A stretch of 64,000 bases of DNA. Origin: Laccaria trichodermophora. Taxonomy: Eukaryota > Basidiomycota > Agaricomycetes > Agaricales > Hydnangiaceae. A program made the position numbers and the translations under genes. A model generated the notes under the pieces. That model was not told the origin of the DNA, did not search any database, and was given only the letters and a program-made list of their open reading frames with translations. This document shows, piece by piece, positions 46,138 to 58,700 of this stretch (within the stretch, counting starts at the first letter, position 1; the number at the start of each line of letters is the position of its first letter). Location of the stretch: contig JACTVC010000020.1 of assembly GCA_018417955.1 (NCBI GenBank), forward strand, positions 186,001 through 250,000, given 5' to 3'.

Positions 46138-47132
46138 ATGTCTACACCTCCCCCATACGAATCACAGAGAAACCCAGAAACCCGCCCACTCCCTCCTGGT
46201 TGGATCTCGCAATTTGATTCAAAGTGAGTTTTGTTTTTACAATGGTTCAAACGAACGCTCATCAGCTCCTCTCAGTTACAAGACTTGGTATGCTGTCTTC
46301 TGATATTTCCACAGCTGCTTCATTTCCTCACGTTTCTCAGGTTCTACGTCAATACCAATGCTAGCCCACCAATAACAAGCTGGGTGCACCCACTCGGCGC
46401 AGCGCCGCCACCTGGTCCGCCGCCCGCTCCATACTCCCCTCCTGCAGGCCCTCCCCCTCCCACGAACACAGGGTACAACCAGGGTGGGCAGGGATATGGG
46501 TACAGTAACCCCCAAGGCGGATATTCTCCTAGCTGTGGTGGCAACAACTTCCCTCAGCAGCAACAACCACCACACAATAGATACGATGGGGGATCCTCTC
46601 CACAAAACTGGCAGCAGCCACCACAGCAGGCGCAACAGGGCGGAAAGGGCATGATGGGTTCGTTAATTAGTCGCTTTCTAGCATACGCCATCTCATTAAG
46701 CAACCCTTACCTTACCTTATCAGGCGGTATGCTTGGCGGCCTTCTTGGTAAACATGGCAGCAGTGGAGGGTCGTATGGTGGTGGGTACCAACAACAGCCA
46801 CAGGTGGTATACCAGCAGCAGAAGCCGCCCAAGAAATCTGGGTTCGGTATGGGAGGGATGCTAGCTGCCGGTAAGCCATTCGCTCTCATCAGCTTGGACT
46901 CTTACCCTGACATGGTCATATTTCCAGGCGGTGTTGGTCTTCTCGGAGGTGCACTGCTCGAGAATGCGTGGGAGAATCACGAAGAACGGGAGCGGGAAGA
47001 TGGGTTTCTCGAAGGTGAAGCATACGCCAATGGTGGTCTGTTGTCAACTCTCATTTCTTGAATTCTGACCGTTTACTGATGACACTTGTAGATGATGGAG
47101 GCTTCCTCGATGACGTAGGAGGAGACTGGTGA
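46138..47132 (+). CDS. WWM1: WW-domain protein, Wwm1-like
   Basis: Exon 1 encodes MSTPPPYESQRNPETRPLPP and GWISQFDS. A 12-nt micro-exon gives NYKTW, and exon 3 continues FYVNTNASPPITSWVHPLG, completing a WW domain with Trp at both ends. The middle is Pro/Gly/Gln-rich (PPGPPPAPYSPPAGPPPP, GYNQGGQGYGYSNPQGGY). The C-terminal half has Gly-rich hydrophobic blocks, GGMLGGLLGKHGSSGGSYGG and MGGMLAAGGVGLLGGALLEN, followed by an acidic end, DDGGFLDDVGGDW. Yeast Wwm1, a partner of metacaspase Mca1, has the same order: WW, Pro/Gln-rich, GLLGGAMLE block, acidic Gly/Asp tail. The role here is inferred from that match. The gene has five or six exons. Confidence 0.85.
46276..46287 (+). other. 12-nt micro-exon in the WW domain (WWM1-like gene)
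   Basis: TTACAAGACTTG lies between acceptor CTCAG (ending 46275) and donor GTATGC (from 46288). Phase 2 on both sides: AA | T TAC AAG ACT TG | G TTC gives NYKTWF. Flanking introns are 52 and 53 bp. Confidence 0.88.
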
Positions 47133-47404
47133 TCTTTTGAGATCCGCTGGTGCATCGTCTAGCAGCTGCCCTTATTCGTTGTAATACCACTCTATATATA
47201 TTACTCAAAGGTTCCGACAATCTCACTTCAATGTTCAATCTCACTTCTGTAGTAGACAAGGCTGGGTGGTATCATACAGAGAATATTATATACAAATGCT
47301 GTGCCAATGTCAAGATTCTTCCCAATATTTACATGTAAGTTAGAGTGCTACAAAAAAATTATTCCAGGATGAAGCAAATCAAAATACACACACAGATCCT
47401 AGGG

Positions 47405-50400
47405 CTATGTGGCTGCTGGTTTGAATTTCGATTTAGGTTTTGATGCAGGTTTTGGTGTCACAGCAGGCATCGAAGGGGCTTGAAAGGCGAACCGCGAAGC
47501 AAGTGCAGGTGGGTCAAACACTTTCACAGAGGATCTAGGCTATCGATCAGTCACCGAAGTGGAGCGTTGTCATACCACTCACTTGGGAGCTGCACCAACC
47601 CTGTGTTGTACGCAGAGGTTCAAAAACTGTGAGCCGTACTTGTCAAACTGCTCATCGGCATAACGCTTCGCTGCATCCTCGTTAGCATAGTACTCTTTCA
47701 CGGTCTCGGCAACGTTCTGTCGGAAGGAAGCATAATCTTGAGAGGACTTTTTTCAAAAAAATGCAGAGATCATGCCAAGGAAGTAATCACCAGAAGGAAC
47801 GATAGTGCTCAAGATTCCGAGTACCTCATCATCGTAGACATCGTCGTCGTTCTTGAGATGGTTCTGCCTCTTTATCTGCAGCCGAGTTAGATGATAAAAT
47901 TAAGGGTTATAGATGCAACTAGAAGAACTCACGTCATTACGGAGTGCCACCATCTTCTCATAGAGAGTAGACGGAACGTCTTCAATCGGAGTACTATCGA
48001 TCTCTTCTGGACGACTGCGCGATGCTGGTTTCGGTTGAGCTTGTGCACGGGTAGTTACTCGAGAGGATCCAGCAGCGGGAGAGTCCTTCATTGCAGCGTT
48101 GCCATCAGAAGCATACGGTGAGTCATCATCGTAAATTTCGATAGGATCGTCAACGACTTCTCGGAGCTTTCCTTTGGGTTTCTTTGCCGGACCTTTGCTT
48201 GAAGGAGCTTGCTTTTTGGGCACTCGTCCAGATTTATCAGCTTTGGGTTGGTAGTTGACAATCAGCTCTGAAACACGATCAAGCATCTTGACCTCTGGCC
48301 CAATCTAAAGTCATCTGTTAATTAGTCATAAAAAAGACGCAATATAAAGCGTAACGAGCCTGCAGGTAAGCTGTGTGAAAGCCTCTAGCGTTCATTACGG
48401 AATAGTCCGAGAGAATTTCGAGATACTGAAGGCGATTCAAGATCAACTCAAGCAGTTCGGGAGGCATGTCCTTTGCCAAGCCGTAGCCAGGCAACTGGTC
48501 CAATTGCTTGCTCCTATTCTCCTTGGTGTTGGCACCCCGGAGAACTGATGCTAGCTGAGCCATGGTCACTGTTGCGCGAGTGTCATTGACCGCCTGCACC
48601 AGCTTGACAATTTTTTTGGCTGTGTCGAGAACGTCTTCAGCGACTTTTCCCTCAGCAGCCTCACAGTTATCGCAACCTCTGTCACACAGTCGTTTGTCGA
48701 ACTTCTCGTCGAAATACTGTAGAACTTGGACACGCCGGCAATCCGTCTTATTTTCGCTATACTGGAAGACGGCCTTCGCGGCCTCCTCTTGACGTTTAAT
48801 CGACTCCTCTGTGGCGTTTTGGTCTTTGCGGATCATGTTACAGAAGGCTTTGTAGTCCTGAAAACTTGAGTCTTGATGATCATAATAGGACATCAAGCAC
48901 AATTTGGGGAAAAGCTATACTTGAAGAACTCACAGAGGACACAGTCTGCAGGCAATCCATCACGGCCAGCCCTGCCTGTCTCTTGGTAGTACCTAAAGTG
49001 AGAATAGGTTAGTCATGCAGGAGCCAACAAACATCATTATAGCTACCCCGACAAGGATTTGGGCAGATCGTGGTGAATAACGAATCTAACTATACAAGCA
49101 GTCAGAAATCCTCCAAGAACGCACAACGAGCATGTTCCTACCGTCAGCTTTGTCAATGCCCATCCCGAACGCGATCTGTTTGTGACGGTATGAGCAAATC
49201 GACTCCATATGTAGAGGCGTCGATGCATACTGTAGCAACGATAATCAAAACCTTGTCAGTCCGCCATGCATCCAGAATTGAGTCCTTGTCTTGAGTTGCA
49301 AGACCAGCATGGAAATGTGTGGCCATGAGCCCTTTATTTTGGAGAGTTTCAGCGAGCTCCTCGCACTTATCCCTCGCTCGGCAGTAGATGACCCCTGATT
49401 TGCCAGGATGTTTTGAGTTGATAAAATTGACAATGTCGTCGACATAGTGCCCCTTCTTGCTTTTGATCACGTATTTTAAATTCGGACGGTTAAACGACTG
49501 AGTGAAGCTAGCGTGGTCGTGCAAGTGGAGTTGTGTAATGATATCGTCAACCGTTACTTTGTTCGCAGTGGCCGTCAAAGCCATGATAGGCACGTTTGGA
49601 TATAGATTTCGAAGCATGCCCAATTTTTGATACTTGAGAAGAACAAATATAGATGGGACCATCCGAAAAATCAAATGGAGAACGTACCGCTTCTCTAAAG
49701 TCTTGCCCCCAAGTTGATATGCAATGCGCTTCGTCTACCACGAAGCGAGCAATCATCCCCTGTTTATATAGTGATGTGAAGACGCCTTGCGCATACTGAT
49801 TATCATGCAGCTTCTCTGGTGTCACATACAATATCTTGACAGTGCCATTTAACAAGCTCGTACGATCCAGAGGAACTTCTTGATTGCACAGAGCAGCTTT
49901 GACGCCTCTTTGTGATAACGCATGGACCTGATCTTTCATCAAAGCGAGCAGAGGTGAAACAACAATGGTGACACCATCGGTGCAGACGGCTGGCAATTGA
50001 TAACACAGACTCTTGCCACCACCCGTAGGCATAAGTACGAATACGTCTCTGCCCTCCATTGCAGCAATGATCGCCTCAAGTTGGTTTGTTCGGAAGTTCC
50101 GAAGGCCAAAGGTATCACGAAGCTGGCGTTTAAGTTCTGGGTAATACCGCGACGAGGTTAATGCGGAAGGCACTTTTCTTTCGACTAATGCTTCATCAGG
50201 TATTGTTGGTGCGATTGAAAGTTGGGGTTGACTTTGTCGACCGTTGAGTTCCACCATATCATCATAGATGTCAGGCATTCCAGCCCACAGCATTTCGTCG
50301 TCGCTGTGATCATCGACATCAATGATTGTTTTAGGAGAGGCTGAAAAACTGTTTTGAAATGCTGTCGGTTTCGAGGGAGTTTTCTTGATGGAAGACGTCG

Positions 50401-51534
50401 AGTCTTCGGGGAAAACTATTGCAGAGTTGTTTGCCGTCGAGTTCACCAAAGTCATTGACGATGACGCCGTAGAAACCATCGTAACGTCGCGAGTGAGAGC
50501 CGTGGTTGAACAGGGAAGGGTCTGACCAGTCGCTTTACGCCCTTGAGCAGATGTAATAGCGGCTATGCGATCGTCCAGCACCTGTCTAGAAAAAGGTCAA
50601 CGAAATCAAAAGTGAAAACAAAATCTCACTTGATGCTTTCCAAGACTGTAATGTCTTTGTTTTTGTCTACACCACTGTGATACTGGACGATTTGTTCCAT
50701 ATTTGAGCGACTAAGAGTGTGGCAATGAAGGAGACATGCAGTGAGCTCCTCGGCAGATTTCTATATTGCATAAGATGGTGGGCCACGAAGTCAAACAAGG
50801 GTCGACTTACCGAATCCAATTTTTCGCGTATCTCGGATGATTTGGGTGGTTCCGGCGAAGCATCTCTAGTAAGAGGAAAGTCACGATCTAGCTTGGCAAA
50901 AGGATTTCGTTCTGGGTCCAGAGTCATTTTCAACCAGGGTTCGTCATCTTCGGCACGGGCTTTCCCTTTCCCCTTATCCTTAGCTGTCCAACTGACTTGG
51001 GGAATATTTTCTTTACCAGCAGCGACTGACTTCCTGGGCTTCTTGAAAACCTGAGGGGATGAATCTGAAGCAAATGCTGGATCAGAAGACGTCCTTTTGA
51101 TACTACTGCGGGGCGACGAAGGATTTGAGTCGGAAATATAAACGACTTCACGCTTTTGAGCGGGTGCAGGTGTGGCATGAGATACATCCGCATAAAACCG
51201 GAAACCAGGAGTATGAAATTGAGGTAAGCCGTTCGTTTGCGTTTTGCGGGCTGGTTGAAATTTGTCAACTTTGTGGATGACGAGATATGCATCATCATTA
51301 CCTGTGGGATTGGCAGCCGTTGGAGCTGACTTAAACCCCTAATAATCCTTAACATGCCTTTCTCAAATCAATTAAAGCAACTTGAAGTACCTTGGGTGGG
51401 GCGGAAACTGACGATGAAAGAGGCGGTGGGAACGTATTGGTAGGAATACGACGCAGAACATCTGCAAGGTTATTCTTTACCGCAGACGTCGGCGCATCAC
51501 GCGTTATTCGTTGTTTAGGTTCTTCTGAGGCCAT
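47405..51534 (-). CDS. RecQ-family DNA helicase (BLM/Sgs1 type)
   Basis: Starts [20 protein letters not shown] long Ser/Pro/Lys-rich N-terminal region is followed by an acidic patch ([20 protein letters not shown]). The helicase core has [36 protein letters not shown] (motif I), [31 protein letters not shown] (DEAH), [54 protein letters not shown] and [14 protein letters not shown] (motif VI). A RecQ zinc-binding subdomain ([19 protein letters not shown], then CDNC) and winged helix follow. The tail is basic and ends KSKFKPAAT. No HRDC domain is evident. The enzyme unwinds recombination intermediates and stalled forks. The 47133-47404 gap is a convergent 3' region with the WW gene. Confidence 0.94.
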
Positions 51535-53393
51535 TTGAGGAGCCCAAGGACATCTGGGCGTCGTAGACAACGATGGAGACCTTTAGCTCTTGAAGCACAA
51601 ACTGAGCACGCGTGTGACAATGACAACGTGACAGCCGCGTCAATCACGTGAATTGATGCGCGCACCTCGAAGTTGAAGTTGAAGTCAACTTTGAGCCAAC
51701 TTGAAGTTCACTTCAAGAGCAAGTTCGTGCCAGTCAGCAAGAGTCTTCAGAAGCTTCAGAATCAAATTCGGTCATGTCAAGATACTTAAGGTTTGCCAAA
51801 TGGTGTTGAACTTGAAATGATCACTTAGTGCACCTCTTTTGAGTCTTCTCTTGGTTTAATGACTCGAGATCAATTGCAGCTTGGGTCCAATAATCGACGA
51901 TTTCTTCACAATAATGCACCAGGAAAGCCAGTGATACTGAGCTCAGAACTATGGCAGCGTAGTCGAGTTCAAGGGGTCTACACTTGCAGCTAGCAGCACG
52001 CCATGCATCCACGGGCATAGTCCAGTGACATTCAAGGCCGTATGCTGAGAAGGGATGCAAAAGGGCTTATGTGTTGGAACCAAATTTTCAAACAGACAAC
52101 ACGTCCATCTCTTTTTATAAACGCTGTGCAACCAGCCCCGACAAGCCCCCGACATTTGTAATGAGTCAGGTACAAGCTGTTCAAAATGCGCACAGACCAC
52201 GAAGGCGCTTGTGGATGAATGGGAAGAGGAGGGAAGAGGACTTTTTGGAACAGCAGCATCAGTATGTAGTAGAGACTAATAGATAACTGATGGATTGATA
52301 ATGACCTGAGACCTCAGGCTCGCTTCTTGCTCTCTTCAGTTTGAACATCGCCTCAGAGCAGTGCTCAAGGTAGAAAGCGACCGCAAGACATCGCCATAGG
52401 TTCTGGCGTCTATTTTTATCATCCTCAGAGCTCTTCGTCCCTTAATTTACGGGGAGACCTCGAGACAGGCACCATGGCAGCCAGGCCTTGTGCTGCAATT
52501 TGGCTCAGGGCAGCAATAAGTATCCTCCCTTTCTTTTGATACCTGACATCCCTTCTCAGCAGATCGTGATTGGGTGACTTTCCATAACTCAAATTTATAA
52601 AAATGAATAAATCTGACCCTTATCGGAGTTTGAAATGAAAACTTCACACGACGGTTTGATGGAGTGAATAAACCGTAACGCCAACTGATTAGATTTTATT
52701 AGATTTAGAATTCCTTGCCTCAATAAACTCACTTCTCTGCCATCTGGCCTACTTTGAGCTCATGCAGGCTCATGGTCTGGTGTATCATAGCTGATACTCA
52801 ATATACTCAGCCAACAGGTAAGGCAACCCAAAAAATGAAGCCCAGGAAATGTCAAATGAGCTGAAAAGGACCATGGTCCAGTGAGTTTGGTGTTGAGAAG
52901 AGTGTTTGGGGAGGGAAAAACATGTTCAGGGAGGAAATTTTGTGTCCACAACAAATTAATACTAATAATAAACTCTGTAGTGGTATAAAACTACAACCAG
53001 AGAGGGCAGAATGTCCTCAGCTGTAGCAGAGTTGCACGAAAGACAGCCTGATGAGGTATAGATGACTAAGCCAGGTGGGAAGGAAACGCGCCTGAGAAGG
53101 AAAGGCTTCCTCTTGGCAGGGTTTATTCGGGCGTTTGAAATCTGTTCGAGGGGTCCGTACCCTCTGAATAGATTAAGGTTTGTAACTGGGTTCCAACCAG
53201 GAACTCCATCAAAGTTGAACCCTTACAAGACTCGGCATCCCGGCAAAGGACCCTAGATCTTGTCGATTTATTCAAATCTAGAGAATTTGTGTTATGGAAA
53301 GTCACCCATTGCCTTTACATAAAAGTCCTTTTATTCAAAAGGGGGGCATCGCCATCTCATACCTTAACTGTCTTCCACTTCCAACTCCGAGTC
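51535..53393. other. 1.86-kb divergent intergenic region
   Basis: Lies between the RecQ start (minus) and the second WW gene (plus). It includes both promoters and a cluster of inverted repeats near the RecQ end (listed). No ORF here shows a family motif or a plausible splice chain. Confidence 0.45.
51671..51717. repeat. Cluster of short inverted repeats upstream of RecQ
   Basis: AAGTTGA-AG-TCAACTT (51676-51691, 7-bp arms) and CTTGAAGT-TC-ACTTCAAG (51700-51717, 8-bp perfect arms) lie 9 bp apart, after a direct AGTTGA AGTTGA repeat. They sit 140-185 bp upstream of the RecQ ATG and resemble paired operator half-sites. Confidence 0.65.
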
Positions 53394-55551
53394 ATGCAAG
53401 ACGTTGGCAATCCCGACCCCCGACCTCTGCCCGATGGCTGGAACCAGCACTACGATGCATCGTAAGTTTCTATCGCTTTGGTTTTACCAGCCTCTTTCTA
53501 ACTTTCACTAGAAGAAACAATTGGTCTGTTACTTTCGCGCGCTAGTCTATCTTATTCACAGCAAGACTTTTTTTTCGTCATTTAGGTACTACGTTCAGAT
53601 TAGTGTCATGCCTCCGAAGGTATCCTATCAGCATCCGGCAGATCTAAGGCCTGAGCCTACACGAAGAAAGGCGTCAAGGACGGTGATCCCTCCTCCACCA
53701 CCTCCTCCCATGATGCCAGTGCCAAACACCATGACGATGCCAATGCCGAGCATCAATCCTCCCACTCAGTCAAATGGAGGATCTGGTCTTTCGTTTGCTC
53801 AACGTCTCTACGCTAGTTCAAATAGCACAGATCAAACTCCTCCACTCATCACGGCGACCGCGCGAGATTTCACAAACACATCAACTCCACACCCTCCTCC
53901 CATTCACACATCCTTTCTTAGCAGTCTTCCAACACCCCCGCTTTCTACTTCGCCTTCACCAGGTTTCAATCCACCACGAACGTTGCCCACCATACCACAA
54001 GAGAGCCATGATAACGTTAACATTGCCTCCACTACTGACTTTTACAACAATAACCTTGGTTTTGGGAACTCCGCAAACCCTAGATCTGCCCATTCTCGAG
54101 TTCGATCAAATACCAGTTGGAACCCACCCTCGCATGGCTCCGCAAGCAGCAACTTTCCTAATCCTCACATCCACGGAAGCTCAGAAGGGTCCCTGGATCA
54201 TCCCCCCTTTCAGCACCCTCATGCACATCGAACACAATCTTATCAAATTCCGCCGCCCCCACCTCTTTCTGGGGATCTGCATCATCCTCACAGAGCCTCC
54301 ACCTTCGCAGCAAGTAGCTCTGCACGGCCAGCCTCCTCCTCTGGTCCCCGTATTTTAACGACAACAGCCCGGCCTCCTCCAAATGCGACGAATATTTCTG
54401 ACTCGACCCCCAATCTCCAATCAGTTGCCTCACCTCCTCCGCCAACAATGCCGTCTCCAATGCCGGGAGCTGTAAACCCAGGAATGTCAGGGTTGCCTTC
54501 TCCCCCATATACGGGATCTCTCAGCCCACCCATTGGATCTCCCCCGCCTCCACCCTTTTTCCCAGGCATGCCTGCAACTAATGCCCAACCGGCGATGCAG
54601 CCTCAGTCTAAACCTCCGACGTCCCCTCCAATCTCGCCAGCGCAGGCCGCCCAGAATGAGGAGCGGAACAAAATTCTCAAACAAATTGGACTCGCAGTCG
54701 GTAAAACTGCAGGCAAAGCGGCACTGAAAGTAACAGGCCATGCGCTTATGAGTGCTGCGGGTATTCAGCCGGGGAGCATGGAGGGAAAACTATTTACGGG
54801 GATGGGAAATTCCATCCTCAATAGCGACGCGATAGGCGCTCTGGTGAATAATTTGGCTGGGACAAATTCCGGGGTCAATGCTTCCAATTGGCAGGCAGCG
54901 GCACAAGGTCAACCTGGTGCTGATTATCAGAGTATCATCAATGCTTTGATGCAACAGCAGCAGCAAGCAAGTGCTCCTCAAATCCAGCAATCACAAACTG
55001 GCCCTGCGGTTAATTACCAAGCACTGATCAATGAACTGCAGAAGTTTCAGGCCAATGCGGGTTCCCAACAACAAGCGCCCGTTCAGCCGCAAAATACCGC
55101 TCAGCAGCAGCAAGCATTGTTCCAGTCACAACTGCAACAAACTCAAGCATTATTGAATGCAGCCTCCAATCCATCTCAGCAGCACCACAATCAGCACCAG
55201 AACAGTGCCACATCACAACTTAACGCGTTACAACAACAATTACAGGCTCTAACCCAACAGAGCCAGCAAAACCAGCAAAACCCGCTTCAAGCACTCCTAC
55301 AGCAACAACAGTCAAACTCGAATCAGTTCGACCCGTCGAGTCTGTTTACGCAAAACAATACGGATTTCCTTTCGGCTCTGGGGTTGGGAGGGAGCTCTGA
55401 TTCCTCTGGATTGAGTGGTGCATTCAGCGGCTTGACAATGGACTCTGGCTTTTCTGGTGGTGGGTTTTCTGACTATGGCTTATCCGATGCAACCGCATAC
55501 GCGAACGCCATTTCTGAAGGGTTTGCTGCTCAAGACGCTGCAAATTTCTAG
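53394..55551 (+). CDS. WW-domain protein with Pro-rich and Gln-rich regions, unknown function
   Basis: Exon 1 encodes MQDVGNPDPRPLPDGWNQHYDA. A 12-nt micro-exon (53512-53523) supplies RNN between S and W, and exon 3 continues YYVQISVMPPKVSYQHPADL, giving a WW-like fold (first Trp in DGW, second aromatic Tyr rather than Trp). A poly-Pro run (PPPPPPPMMPVP), a long Pro/Ser-rich disordered region, a short Ala/Gly-rich helical block (IGLAVGKTAGKAALKVTGHA, LMSAAGIQPGSMEGKLFTG) and a Gln-rich prion-like segment (QQQQALFQSQLQQTQALL) follow. The C-terminus is Ser/Gly/Phe-rich (SDSSGLSGAFSGLTMDSGF). The long last exon is intronless. The family is unknown to me and the loss of the second Trp may weaken ligand binding. 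Confidence 0.82.
53512..53523 (+). other. 12-nt micro-exon in the WW domain (second WW gene)
   Basis: AAGAAACAATTG lies between acceptor CACTAG and donor GTCTGT. It is in phase 2 on both sides (TC | A AGA AAC AAT TG | G TAC), giving SRNNWYYV. Flanking introns are 50 and 62 bp. It matches the micro-exon of the WWM1-like gene in length, phase and position in the fold. Confidence 0.86.
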
Positions 55552-55757
55552 TTGATTTATCCATTTGTTCCAACTGTACTTTGCCGCGTATGCATGTATC
55601 TTTTTTGAGTCGTGGATAATAGTGGATAATGGGCTGTGACATCGACGCTCGCGACCCCGTGATGTGACCGCTCGAGCTGTGCTTAATTAGTTGTCTATAA
55701 AATTTTTTGTTTCAATCATTATAGTCGTCGCTAGGTCCTAAATCCACAGTCAGAAAG

Positions 55758-58700
55758 ATGGCCAGTGGAATCCGTCGTTCAGCACGCTTTGCAGCTTCCT
55801 CAACAGCAACTCCCACAACGAATGCATCGCCAATATTTAGCGCCAGGACCTCTGTCGTGGCAGAAACTGAAACCCCAAACACGTCCGATGTTGAAGACGA
55901 AGGCGCGAAGAAACCAGCTGCGAGGTCAACGGGTAGATCCCGAAAACGGGCAGCTCAGAATGAGAGCGACGACGCTGAAGACACTAAAACTGTGAAGCCT
56001 CCGCCTGCAAAGAGGCGCGCGGTCGCTAACAGAGCCTACGTTGAGATACCCACAAAGAATAAAGGCAAGGGGAAAGCAAAGGTGACTCCTTTTAATCATC
56101 ATTGCATGAGTTTAAGGCTCAGTGAATAATTGCAAGGCATTGCCACCTACTTCGAGGGCCAAGGGGAAAGGGAAGGCCAAAGCGCCTCCATCTGACAATG
56201 AAAGCGAGTCGGGGAAAAGACTTGAATATGAAGAAAGTCACGACGAACCTATTGAAGAATCCAGCGACAGTGGTTCCGAATTTATGGGCTCTGAAGTCGA
56301 GGTTGAAGTCGCCCCGTCACGGGCGGAAGAAGACGACGACGATGACTTGTTCAACACAGACATCAACGCTGCTCTCGAAATGTCTTTACAAATCGATTAC
56401 TCGAAGTTAACTAGTTCATCGTCTTCGAACTTGGCAGGACTCAACCCCGCAGACGCCCGGCGCCGTTGTGCCTCTGCAGCCGAAAGTCGTTTCGCCCGTG
56501 AAAACAAAGGCTTTGACGTTGACGACTATCAAATGGAGTATGACAGCGATGGTAGCAACTCCTCAACTGAAGCGCATCCGTCGCAGTCGAAGAAGAAAGG
56601 AAAAGTGGCAATCAAGTCGTCCCTCAAGATGGCTATGACGATGTCCGAACTCCGCCAGAACAAAAGGGAACATCGGAAAACGCTGCTTGCTTCGCGTAGG
56701 GCCAACAAGAAAGAAGAGCAGGAAATGATACGAGCGCTCGGTCGCAGACTTACACACGTAAGTTTTCATCTGATTTTGTGCTGCATTGCTTCACTTTCGG
56801 GGTTATATTACAGGCAGAAAGGACATCCCTTGCTTTGAAGAGAAATCACCCCGAGCTAAACGATGTTTGGGGAGACCTCGAGGCGAACATCAAGATCATT
56901 GAACCAACCAAGGCTAAGCAACCTGCAAATCTGAAGCTGACTCTTCTTCCTTTCCAATGCGAAAGCTTGTACTGGATGCGAAAGCAGGAGAAAGGTATTT
57001 GGCATGGTGGCATGCTTGCGGTGAGTCTGTTGACGAAGTTGCGAAGCCGGTTCGAGCTGAATTTGGTCCATGCTCGTAGGATGAGATGGGGTGAGGAACC
57101 TCCAGATATCCAATCCCGGGGTGGCGTTTCGCTTACCCTTTACTGTATAGAATGGGCAAAACGATCCAAATCATTTCCCTTTTCGTTTCGGACGGCAAAA
57201 AGCCTAACCTTGTCATTGCGTAAGAAATTTTTTTATATCGTCGAATAATTGCTGAACACATTTACTGCCTTGCAGCCCGACGGTTGCTGTTATGCAATGG
57301 AAGAACGAGATCGCTGCGCATACCGAAGGCCTCAAAGTCCTTGTATGGCACGGTTCTTCTCGCGAAAGCAACTGTGAAGAGCTCCAAAAATACGACGTGG
57401 TATGTCTATCGAAGCTCATGATTGATGAATTTGACCGTTACAATCTGACAAAGGTGTTGACGACGTACGCGGTCATGGAAAGGTATGCATATCCCTACAA
57501 GTCCCACTTTAGTTTTTCACCGCGGCATTCTCCAGTTGTTTTCGAAAGCAACAGAGTGGTTTCAAGCGCAAGGGCATGATAATCAAGGAAAAATCTCCAA
57601 TTCATCAAATTCATTGGAATAGGATTGTTGTAAGTTCTAGTTCCTTCAATTTTCGATTTCATTCGTCGACGCCACTCCAGCTTGATGAAGCCCACAACAT
57701 CAAAGAACGCTCGACCAACACCGCAAAAGCGGCTTTCGAACTCAAGAGCGACTTCAAATGGTGTTTATCTGGCACACCCCTTCAGAACCGTGTTGGGGAG
57801 CTTTATAGTCTCATTCGCTTCCTAGGCGGCGATCCCTTCTCCTTCTATTTCTGTGAGGCCTACAGTCAGCTCCGGTTGACCTTACTGACCGTTTTTGGGC
57901 AGGTAAATTATGCGATTGCAAGTCGCTTCACTGGTCGTTCTCCGACAAACGTACATGTGATGGTAGGTTCCCAAACCTGCCGCCATTTAGCTTGAATCTC
58001 ACAAATTTCGCGAAGACTGCGGTCATAGTCCGATGCAACACGTCAGTTGATTCATCGCCTTTTAATGGAATCTCCAGTTCAGATGATTTTTAGACCTGTT
58101 TCTGGAACAACGAGATCCTTACACCCATTCAGAAAAGCGGGATGAGCGGACCCGGGAGGCTTGCCTTCAAGAAACTCAAAATTTTGTTGGATCGCATGAT
58201 GCTCCGCAGAACGAAGGTTTTGAAGACAACGTTCCATCCTATTCGGCATCTCACACCATGATTATCTAGTTGCAAAAAGCTGATGACCTTGGGTTACCTC
58301 CGCGGACGGTGATTGTTCGGCGAGATTACTTCAGTCCCGAAGAGAAAGAACTTTATCTGTCACTGTTTTCCGACGCAAAAAGACAATTTACAACGTATCT
58401 TGACGCAGGTACTGTTCTCAACAGTAAGCCATTTCCTGTCTATTATTTTTTCGCAAGTGAACAATTCTCTCAGATTACTCCAACATCTTCAGTCTGTGAG
58501 TAACTCGACATGCGTCACCTAGTGATTTCTCAATCATTCCAGGCTCACCCGCATGAGACAAATGGCATGTCATCCTGACTTGGTCCTTCGGAGCAAAACA
58601 AACGCTACGCAGTTCGTTGCGGATGCGGACGAAGCAACCGTCTGTCGTATTTGCAGCGACGTGGCAGAAGATGCGATCCAATCCAAATGCCGACACATCT

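Noticed and set aside
57843..58270. Apparent breaks in the RAD16 core, suggesting a pseudogene
   Set aside because: All gaps are resolved by short GT-AG introns that restore the Cys-rich insert and FWNNEIL block.
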